A stretch of 29,109 nt of DNA, taken from the NCBI GenBank assembly GCA_024223125.1, contig JAAEOP010000909.1:1-29109 (forward strand), written 5' to 3'. The DNA comes from Chloroflexota bacterium (GTDB lineage: Bacteria; Chloroflexota; Anaerolineae; Promineifilales; Promineifilaceae). The translations under genes and the position numbers were made by a program. Each line of letters starts with the position of its first letter. Position 1 is the stretch's first letter. The notes beneath the pieces were generated by a model. That model did no database searches. It saw only the letters and a list, made by a program, of their open reading frames with translations, and had not been told where the DNA came from. Positions 1 through 6,649 of the stretch are shown here, piece by piece.

Positions 1-1545
1 ATACCGTTCCACAAGCTGGCTTAACACCAGGCGGAAACCGTCCAAGTTTTTCTTGTTGAGGCTCTGGATGTCCTGCTCAATGCCCAAGATACGGCCGTCA
101 TCCGCCACCCCAATCAAAAGATAACCGCCGTTACTGTTCATCATAGCCGCCAGCGTTTTAGCGATAACATAAGGCAGTTTTTTGTTTACTACTTTTTGAC
201 GTACATCCCAACGCAGGCTGGATTTGAATTCCAGACGTTCATGCTCCCCCTGCTCAATCAACGTCAATACCCGCGATTGTACTGTTTGACGAAGGCGGTC
301 CCATTGGATAATACGGCCGTGATACTGAGCCAATGCCATCTCCCAATCTTGCCTGTCCAACAAATACGGGTCGTCCTCATCCGGCAATTTACGGTTAAAA
401 TGAGCGCGGGCCATAAGACCGGCCAGGATGAGCATATAGCGGGGATTGCCCCGCGCTTCCCGCACCAACGCTTCCTCGATACGGCCGCGTAGCGCAGGCG
501 TACAAAGTGCGTCAAACCCAACCGTCAGGCGGTCCCGTCCCCGGTATTCCGTTAGGCGGGATGCGCTCAAACGGCCGCGAAGAATCTCAATCAGGTCACC
601 ATCTCCCCAGCGGATATGCTTGAACAAAAAGCCCCGGTCAAGCCGGATGGCAGCATCCCGACGGATGAACGGCTCGATGCTGTCCGGCAAGAAAAACTTG
701 AGGGCCAGATGCGGCGTACTATCCATGAGGCGCAGGGCAGTCAGTAACGGCCGTACCGCTTGAAATGCTGTCTCCGGGTCTGCGGCCGCGTCCATAAACT
801 CATCTACTCCGTCTACCAATATATAAGTAGCCGGAACACCTATCTGGTGCAGCAAATCCACCCATTGTTTCAGGTGATCCAACGGCGAGGCTTCCAGTCG
901 GGCGTGCAGTAATTGCTCCTGCCAGGACAACATCTGTTTTGTTTGGTTGGAAGAATCGGCTAACGGCCGTTTGCCCACAGACCAATCAAACCCTAGCCCA
1001 TGCAAAAACTCTGCCTGCGGGTAAGAGAGGTAGGTAATATATGGTGTAATCAACCAGATCAAATCCCGTTGTAAGGCCGGTGGCAAGGCGACTGCCGTAT
1101 CGCGCAATTCTGGGGTCATAGCCAGCAGTTCTGCAAAGGCAGCAACGGCGCGGCGCATAATCTCCCGTGCGTGTTCTTCCAGTAGGGCGCTGTCTGGTTG
1201 TCGATCCGCTAGCGTCTGTTCATACAGCAAATGCAAATGGACATGGGGTACACTGAGAACGTAAGCGCCTCTCGATTCATCCTCATAGGGTATATCGCCG
1301 CTGCGACAAAAATAATCCAGCATGACGCGGCAAGCTGTCTTGCCCGTTCCCCTGGCGGCGAACAGGAGCGTCGTGACCGGCGCATTGGCTTTCCCCAGGA
1401 CAGAGGCAAAACTTTCTGGTTCCACAAAACAGGCAGCCAGAAACTCTGGACTGGAGAACTTCTCGTTGCCCGCTTCTGGGCGGTCAAAAGGAAAATGTTG
1501 AAAGCCGTGATATTGTAGCCACTGGCTTTCGGTGATGGCAGTCAC
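1..1545 (-). CDS. P-loop ATPase with C-terminal AlbA_2 (Schlafen-type) domain, 3' end beyond window
   Basis: An open frame of 515 codons runs from a GTG at 1543-1545 to the left edge without a stop; the gene is cut there. AGAGGG stands about six bases before the GTG, which supports this start. The N-terminus (WLQYHGFQHFPF) leads to a Walker A motif ARGTGKT near residues 64-70. A Walker B-like strand ending LVDGVDEF lies near residue 240, followed by a long helical region. The last ~75 visible residues (LEFKSSLRWD, then GGYLLIGVADDG) match the AlbA_2 / divergent AAA_4 domain found in Schlafen-like and transcription-associated ATPases. The N-terminal pattern recalls a broad NTPase family of Chloroflexota and cyanobacteria; some relatives belong to biological-conflict systems, others are uncharacterised. 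The substrate is unknown. I am sure of the frame and both domains, not of the role. Confidence 0.85.
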   Translation of the reverse strand, partial: MTAITESQWLQYHGFQHFPFDRPEAGNEKFSSPEFLAACFVEPESFASVLGKANAPVTTLLFAARGTGKTACRVMLDYFCRSGDIPYEDESRGAYVLSVPHVHLHLLYEQTLADRQPDSALLEEHAREIMRRAVAAFAELLAMTPELRDTAVALPPALQRDLIWLITPYITYLSYPQAEFLHGLGFDWSVGKRPLADSSNQTKQMLSWQEQLLHARLEASPLDHLKQWVDLLHQIGVPATYILVDGVDEFMDAAADPETAFQAVRPLLTALRLMDSTPHLALKFFLPDSIEPFIRRDAAIRLDRGFLFKHIRWGDGDLIEILRGRLSASRLTEYRGRDRLTVGFDALCTPALRGRIEEALVREARGNPRYMLILAGLMARAHFNRKLPDEDDPYLLDRQDWEMALAQYHGRIIQWDRLRQTVQSRVLTLIEQGEHERLEFKSSLRWDVRQKVVNKKLPYVIAKTLAAMMNSNGGYLLIGVADDGRILGIEQDIQSLNKKNLDGFRLVLSQLVERY

Positions 1546-1704
1546 AGAATACCCTCTAAAAAAACAGACTAAAAAACGAGTAATTCAAGATATATTACCA
1601 GACGCAAGGAGAAGAAAGCAATCCTATCGCTGTTTTGGGCGTACAAAGGACTTGAATCTGTCATTGAGGCTCTGATAACCAAGAACTGATTTTCGGACAG
1701 CGCC

Positions 1705-3108
1705 TTAACGGGCAAACGTAGTCCGTAAGGTGGGAATGGCTTGCGGATCGTATAGTAGCCAGCGGGCCAATTCATCATGGGGTAGGGTGTGCCGCCACTG
1801 TTGGTAGGTTCGGTTGGGCAAATCGTGGAAGAAAAGGGCGACAACAATGGGGGTTGTTTCCCCTTTAGGGTAAGCGTAGTAGATGGTGGTCAGGATGCCG
1901 GGCAGCAGACCGTTTTTGTAGCCTAAATTGCTAAACTGTTCTTGATTATCGGGGAAGATCATGGGCCATTCCAAATATTTGCGTGCCAAAAAACTACTGT
2001 CAGCATTGCTCAGACCGTTTTGGGATAGGCGAGCCATGAGCGCGGCATATTCTCGCGGCGTGCCGTGGGCATTGAGGTTGTGGCTGAAGGTGCGTTGTGT
2101 AGCCACGGAAGGGCGTCGGGTGGCGCTGTGCCAGTTTCGTTCCGCTTCGCGGAAGGCGGGGTCTGAAATGTAGGCGTCTGTGAGCAGGCTGGCTGTACGG
2201 CCGTAACTGCCCGGATCAGCCAAATACCCTTCAATTGCCGCCCGATCATTGGCGGCGGCGCTGGTGTGGTTAGCCATCGCCATAAATTGCCCTACCCAGG
2301 TACAGGGGGCGGTCTGACTGGCGAGGTTGAGGCTGACGGCCGTTTCCTCCATAACCGCTTGCCCTAACAATAAGTGCAAATAATCAGCGGCCGCATTGGA
2401 ACTGTGCCGCATCATCATGTAAGCTACATCTTCCAGATATATTCGTGGCGGATCAGCTATAATGTGTCCTTTTCCTTCTAAATCGCCCAGGCTGCGACTG
2501 TGTCCACCTACATCATAGTTGGGCAGATAATAAGCATCGAGTGCGGCCACTTCTACTGTGCTGGCGGGGTCTACTTGTCCGGCAGCGGTCGCTTCCACAT
2601 AAGCGACCAGATTTATCAGTTTAACAACAGAGGCCAGCGGTACCTGACTGTCGGCGTTCAAGAAGACGCCGTTGTCTTCATCCCCCACGCGGTAAGCGGC
2701 CAACCCCACTGTTTGCGGATGATTGAGAATTTGATGCCATGCAGGCACGGCCGCAGCCGGCATCATCTCCTGCAAAACTGCCAACACCTCATTATTGGGG
2801 GAGAGGGTGGTTACTTCTGGAGATGTGTTGGTGGGCAAGATGGGTAAGGTTTGTCCGCAAGCAGGTGATAATTCACCGCTGTAAAAGGGAGTGGGGGTAA
2901 GTGTAGGCGTGGGGGGTGTACTGGTGGGTATGGGGGTGCTGGTAAGCGGTAAGTGTACCGTGGGGGTAGCCATTATAGCGGCCGTTCCTGTGGGATCGGG
3001 ATTGGTCAGGGGTGGGTTGGCGGCCGTAAGTTGGGTGTTTGGTGACGGCCGTGAACAACCCCCCAATAACCCCATTAACATGAATAGGATAACTGTGTAC
3101 TTGTGCAT
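1705..3108 (-). CDS. Lipoprotein serine hydrolase, class A beta-lactamase-like fold
   Basis: The protein has 467 residues from the ATG at 3106-3108. This start gives a lipoprotein signal peptide (MHKYTVILFMLMGLLGGC) with Cys18 as the lipid-modified residue; an in-frame ATG 93 bases upstream would bury it. A Thr/Pro-rich linker (about 20-75) suggests a domain held away from the membrane. The catalytic set of penicillin-recognising serine enzymes is visible: S160-V-V-K163, S236-S-N238, and K398-N-G400 in place of the usual KTG. This is the beta-lactamase-2 arrangement (PF13354 type). The linker and surface location suggest a cell-wall peptidase, esterase or beta-lactamase; the sequence does not separate these. 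No clear Shine-Dalgarno precedes the ATG. The next gene on this strand, the truncated ATPase, starts 159 bases beyond its stop; that gap holds nothing I can name. Confidence 0.85.
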   Translation of the reverse strand: MHKYTVILFMLMGLLGGCSRPSPNTQLTAANPPLTNPDPTGTAAIMATPTVHLPLTSTPIPTSTPPTPTLTPTPFYSGELSPACGQTLPILPTNTSPEVTTLSPNNEVLAVLQEMMPAAAVPAWHQILNHPQTVGLAAYRVGDEDNGVFLNADSQVPLASVVKLINLVAYVEATAAGQVDPASTVEVAALDAYYLPNYDVGGHSRSLGDLEGKGHIIADPPRIYLEDVAYMMMRHSSNAAADYLHLLLGQAVMEETAVSLNLASQTAPCTWVGQFMAMANHTSAAANDRAAIEGYLADPGSYGRTASLLTDAYISDPAFREAERNWHSATRRPSVATQRTFSHNLNAHGTPREYAALMARLSQNGLSNADSSFLARKYLEWPMIFPDNQEQFSNLGYKNGLLPGILTTIYYAYPKGETTPIVVALFFHDLPNRTYQQWRHTLPHDELARWLLYDPQAIPTLRTTFAR

Positions 3109-3164
3109 AAGGAGGGATTTTAACGGGAACGGCCATATGACAACAGGCGCAAAAATAGCCCTGT

Positions 3165-3935
3165 TTATTTTGCAAAAACGTGAGGACGCAAATTCACACA
3201 CGCAGCAATTAACTCGTCTATCCGGCCCCGTCGATCAAAATAAGTTAAGAGCTCCAAAGCCTTTTCACGAATACTCGTTCCTGATAGCTCCTCATACCTT
3301 AGATCAAAATTGAAACACAACTCGCGCAATTCTTGTTCACTGAAATTCTCAACCAACACCTGATGCAGTTTACCTTTGGATACGGCCGTTTCTGTTTGTC
3401 TTAATTTCTCCAGAGTATATTCGGGTTTTCTTTCAGATTGAACAGATAATGATTGGCTTCTAGTTACTTGTAAGGCTACATCCACAGCCCGCTTAATTGC
3501 TCGGACAAATTCATTTGGCTCAAACCTATCCTTGATATAAATATAATCCACACCAAACTCATCACGTAAGTCAAGCGCTTGAGAAGGCGAGAGTGTTTCC
3601 CCGGTTACAATCAGACAACCAATTTCAGGATACTTGGCCTTAATTTCACCCACAATCTGGGGTCCCTGTAAAAAATCAATTTTCTCATCTCCAATGGACA
3701 ATTCAAATCTTATATCTACAGTAGCGGCCGAAAACGGTTCACCTGCTATTTCAGCTGCCTCAATTGCAGGCAACACATCTGAAGGATTCGTCACGATTTC
3801 AGCCTGGCATTTAGCTACTCGAATCTGCATAGACAAAAGCTCGCCAATTTCTCGCTGATCATCGATGATCAAAATCTTTGGAGGGCCTCCATGACGTGTT
3901 ACTATTTCCTTACTTAGATCAACTAACGATTGCAT
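3165..3935 (-). CDS. Response regulator: receiver domain plus effector-associated-type helical adaptor
   Basis: I use the ATG at 3933-3935 (256 aa) because it gives a normal receiver N-terminus; a frame-open extension to 4007 would run into a hairpin repeat. Residues 18-155 form a receiver: acidic pair D25/D26 (ILIIDDQ), phospho-acceptor D74 (TVDIRFE), T111 (LIVTGE) and K135 (YIKDRF). There is no DNA-binding or enzymatic output domain. After a polar linker, residues 186-253 form a small helical module with the pattern FSEQELRELCFNF..YEEL.G...REKALELL.YFDRRGRIDEL. It resembles the effector-associated/death-like adaptor domains described in NTPase, caspase and TIR conflict proteins of multicellular bacteria. 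I cannot assign the exact EAD subtype by eye. Its likely partner is the kinase encoded just upstream. The phosphorylated protein would then recruit an effector with a matching adaptor, but none is visible in this window. Confidence 0.8.
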   Translation of the reverse strand: MQSLVDLSKEIVTRHGGPPKILIIDDQREIGELLSMQIRVAKCQAEIVTNPSDVLPAIEAAEIAGEPFSAATVDIRFELSIGDEKIDFLQGPQIVGEIKAKYPEIGCLIVTGETLSPSQALDLRDEFGVDYIYIKDRFEPNEFVRAIKRAVDVALQVTRSQSLSVQSERKPEYTLEKLRQTETAVSKGKLHQVLVENFSEQELRELCFNFDLRYEELSGTSIREKALELLTYFDRRGRIDELIAACVNLRPHVFAK

Positions 3936-3972
3936 ACATTTTAACCATCTAACCTGGATAAACCAGAAATTA

Positions 3973-4066
3973 TTAACGCAAAGAGCGCAAAGGAACAAAA
4001 GATGCAAAGAGAAGAAAGAACAAAAATCTTTTCTTCTTTCTTTGCATCTTCGCTACTTTGCGTTAA
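3973..4066. repeat. Long imperfect inverted repeat built from GCAAAG words
   Basis: Two nested perfect stems are visible: TTAACGCAAAG (3973-3983) with CTTTGCGTTAA (4056-4066), and AAGATGCAAAGA (3999-4010) with TCTTTGCATCTT (4039-4050). Imperfect pairing lies between them and the loop is AT-rich. The left arm is a run of the word GCAAAG at varying spacing. The hairpin sits between the kinase stop and the receiver start, so it could attenuate or process the shared transcript. It could equally be a passive intergenic repeat, since similar GCAAAG-word runs are common in several bacterial phyla. Confidence 0.8.
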
Positions 4067-4132
4067 ATCTTCTTGTACACTGCGCAAGCAGTTCACTGAT
4101 AAGGTACTATAAGTAATTTTTTTGTGGGAAAA

Positions 4133-6286
4133 TCATACTTGAGATACATCGTCTTCAATATCTTCTCCTTCCAGATTAATTTTTTCAGGCGCAGCAACCA
4201 AAGCCACCCAAAAGGTTGTCCCTTCCTGCCAGACACTTTCCACTTCAACCGTGCCGCCAAGTCCCTCTATATAATCTCTCGTCCAAAATAAACCGAATCC
4301 TAATCCTGAACTCTTCGTTGTCCAGCTCAGTTCAAAAACATTTTCTAAATATTCTGACTGAATACCTGTCCCATTATCAGCAATTTCAACGAGAATTTGC
4401 TTATCTTTAGAAAGGAAGGTACTCAGACGAAGTTTGCCTCCGCGTGTTTCTTTAGTTCTTATCGCTTCAACGGCATTTTTTATGAGAATACGGAACGCCT
4501 CAGTGAGCATATCTGGCGCTACAGAGATAAGCGGTAAATTTTTAGCCAGATTTTCCTCTAACTCAATACCATCCTGGGTATGAGCTGGAATGATCGTGTC
4601 TTTGGCAACAGTAAGACAACCATTTACATTTGTCGGGCGATCATCTACTGGTCGCCAGGGTTCATGCAGTTGATCCAATATATCAGCGATAATATCTAAA
4701 CGTTCTATAACGCGGGGTATTTTCCCAATGATGTCCTTCTTATCTTCCTCACTCATCATTTTCAAATATTGAAATAACTGTATTTGACCACGAACGAAGC
4801 CAATATGGTTTCGAAAACTATGGATAGATTTTGAGGCGCTAAAAGCCATTGTAGCAATGACCTGGGCAATCTCTCTCTGGTCTTCCGCCTTTGCTTTTTC
4901 TTTCTCTGCTATTTCCCGTTGTTCTTCAATTCGACGATAAAGACGCGCATTATGAATACCCGCCGCAGCCTGCCTGCCAAAGGCCTGCAGTAGCTCTATA
5001 TTGCCTTTACCCAATGCTTTGGAACTAGAGGCAGCAAACAAGTTTCCTACAAATTCGTCACCGAGAAAGAAGGGAACAGCAATAAAAGATTTAATGCCTA
5101 ATGCGTCCTGAATGCCATCTATAATAGGTTCGGCTTCTTTCCCTATGATTGGGGTAAAAAGTTCAAATAATTTTTTTGCTGGTACAATCTCCCGTTGTTT
5201 CGCAGCCCTGGCGCTCAGATTTTCTTTGTAATACGGATTATGGACATAAATACGGGCGATTTCAGGATTAGTTATACTGACTGGATTATCAGGATCAAGA
5301 TCAGACACCTGTTTTTCCCACACCCGAATCTGCTCCATGGAAACAATTTCTGGATCTATATAGAAGCCATAAAGAGGTAAAGCATCACTCTCTTCATCAT
5401 AAGATGCTACCGCAGCAACGACGTAGCCCAAATCATTCACAATACCTTCTGCAATAGCTTGGAGTATATCTTTTTCATCTTCCGCCAAACTGGTTTGTAA
5501 TTGTAATACCAACTCTTGTGATAAGTTGGCCAGAAGTTGGCGTCTTTCACCTTCTATAGCTGCTGCTGCTTGTTTGCCAAAAGCGGCAAGGATTAACTTA
5601 TCATCCTCAGTGATTCTATCTCGCTTAAAAGCAAATAAGGTTCCCACCACTTCCCCATCAAGGAAAAAAGGAACAGCTACAACTTCCTTCATACCTACTT
5701 CCTTTTGTATGCCTTGAATAATTGGCTTTGATGCTTCAATGGCAATGGGACGAAATAGATCATAAAGTTCTGAGCTAGTCACACTTTGTTTTGCCAGAAC
5801 GGCCTTAACACTAAGATTTTCTTGATCCTCTTCGTTGTATAAGGATACCCGAGCCACTTTAGGATTAGTAATGCTTACTGGATGATCGGGGTCCTTTTTG
5901 GAAACTTCTTGCTCCCATTGATAAATTTGCTCCACACTGGCAACGTCTGGATCTACATAAAAAGCCCGAACGGGTAAGACATCTCCCTGTTCATAAGTTG
6001 CTACCATCGCTCCCAAATAATTCAACGCGTGAACAACATCAAAGACAATAGCATCAAGAGTTCCTTGCAACCCTTCGGTTATCGGCCGCTCCTCAATTCG
6101 GTCTGAGTCTTTTAGTTGAGACATATGCCTTTTGACGAACATGCGTGTTACTTGACTCAACAACCAGGCAATGGGAGGAAAATTCGCTAATCGTACACCA
6201 TATTTGGAGCGGATGAAGTGTCGAGCAAATTTTGGAAGTTGAACGCCTTCTGAATGGTTTTCCGGAGAGTCTTTTTCTGGCATCAT
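4133..6286 (-). CDS. Cytoplasmic histidine kinase with two tandem GAF domains
   Basis: The protein has 717 residues, starting at the first of two adjacent ATGs (6284-6286); no strong ribosome site separates them. No signal peptide or membrane span is apparent. Two homologous GAF-type modules follow (about residues 65-255 and 260-455). They share the phrase DP(D)xPVSITNP and the core VAVPFFL, so they arose by internal duplication. A short coiled coil (RRIEEQREIAEKEKAKAEDQ) leads to a dimerisation helix with candidate phospho-histidine in SIHSFRNHIGF near residue 490. The ATPase domain has the N box (ILIKNAVEAI), G1 box DNGTGI, and SWTTKSSGLGFGLF. It probably phosphorylates the receiver protein 197 bases downstream. 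The GAF ligand is unknown. The gene is AT-rich compared with its neighbours and contains no copy of the octamer ACGGCCGT, which may point to recent acquisition. Confidence 0.9.
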   Translation of the reverse strand: MMPEKDSPENHSEGVQLPKFARHFIRSKYGVRLANFPPIAWLLSQVTRMFVKRHMSQLKDSDRIEERPITEGLQGTLDAIVFDVVHALNYLGAMVATYEQGDVLPVRAFYVDPDVASVEQIYQWEQEVSKKDPDHPVSITNPKVARVSLYNEEDQENLSVKAVLAKQSVTSSELYDLFRPIAIEASKPIIQGIQKEVGMKEVVAVPFFLDGEVVGTLFAFKRDRITEDDKLILAAFGKQAAAAIEGERRQLLANLSQELVLQLQTSLAEDEKDILQAIAEGIVNDLGYVVAAVASYDEESDALPLYGFYIDPEIVSMEQIRVWEKQVSDLDPDNPVSITNPEIARIYVHNPYYKENLSARAAKQREIVPAKKLFELFTPIIGKEAEPIIDGIQDALGIKSFIAVPFFLGDEFVGNLFAASSSKALGKGNIELLQAFGRQAAAGIHNARLYRRIEEQREIAEKEKAKAEDQREIAQVIATMAFSASKSIHSFRNHIGFVRGQIQLFQYLKMMSEEDKKDIIGKIPRVIERLDIIADILDQLHEPWRPVDDRPTNVNGCLTVAKDTIIPAHTQDGIELEENLAKNLPLISVAPDMLTEAFRILIKNAVEAIRTKETRGGKLRLSTFLSKDKQILVEIADNGTGIQSEYLENVFELSWTTKSSGLGFGLFWTRDYIEGLGGTVEVESVWQEGTTFWVALVAAPEKINLEGEDIEDDVSQV

Positions 6287-6351
6287 GATTCTTGGCTAGT
6301 TGTGTTTGCTAATGAGTTTGTTGGATAGTTTTGTATAGTATTCCAGAATCA

Positions 6352-6379
6352 ATTATAACTCTATCGTTATCTAAGTAAA
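6352..6379 (-). promoter_or_regulatory. Putative sigma70-type promoter for the tandem-GAF kinase
   Basis: On the minus strand, TATAAT (6352-6357) lies 16 bases downstream of TTTACT (6374-6379), which matches TTGACA at four positions. Transcription would begin about 60 bases before the kinase ATG. The -10 is perfect, the -35 is moderate. No experimental signal is visible, so this is a pattern match only. Confidence 0.4.
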
Positions 6380-6505
6380 GGGTTATGATAGGAGAATTGG
6401 GAGTATTTCGATTTTGGGGTAAGTTTTCTGGTGAGACTGGCAAGGTTTTCGGAAACTGTGCCGATCTGCCCCTAAAATGATATATACCCTTCACTTAAGT
6501 GCCAA

Positions 6506-6534
6506 TTGCGGAGCAAATAGGCGCATGTTATAAT
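6506..6534 (+). promoter_or_regulatory. Putative extended -10 promoter for the membrane kinase
   Basis: TTGCGG (6506-6511) and TATAAT (6529-6534) are separated by exactly 17 bases, and TG at 6526-6527 forms an extended -10. Transcription would start near 6541, leaving an untranslated leader of about 110 bases before the ATG at 6650. Of the promoter-like sites I looked at, this is the best match. Confidence 0.5.
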
Positions 6535-6649
6535 CAACTCGCTTTATTATGGTCAAGTTAAGAGAGGCAACTCCCGGCAGTTAAGTTGTAAGGAGCCGTT
6601 TATTGGACAGTAAAGGTATTAAGCGGCATATAAGCACAGGAAGATAAAA

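Larger units (their letters stand above)
6287..6649. other. Divergent intergenic region between two histidine kinase genes
   Basis: This 363-bp AT-rich gap separates oppositely directed kinase genes. It holds one promoter-like element for each direction, listed separately. I found no RNA gene, riboswitch-like fold or complete small reading frame that I would defend. The track of short frames across it shows no recognisable protein. Confidence 0.6.

Noticed and set aside
196..763. Plus-strand open frames of 98 and 105 codons
   Set aside because: They lie opposite the ATPase gene, which has recognised motifs in its frame; the plus frames have no family pattern.
3109..3201. Longer N-terminus for the serine hydrolase
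   Set aside because: It would bury the lipoprotein signal peptide in the protein interior.
2891..3313. Plus-strand open frame of 140 codons with Gly/Val-rich start
   Set aside because: It is the complement of the Thr/Pro linker of the serine hydrolase and runs into the receiver gene; a composition shadow.
3936..4007. Longer N-terminus for the receiver protein
   Set aside because: The extension is translated from the inverted repeat and lacks conservation features; the ATG at 3935 gives a normal receiver.
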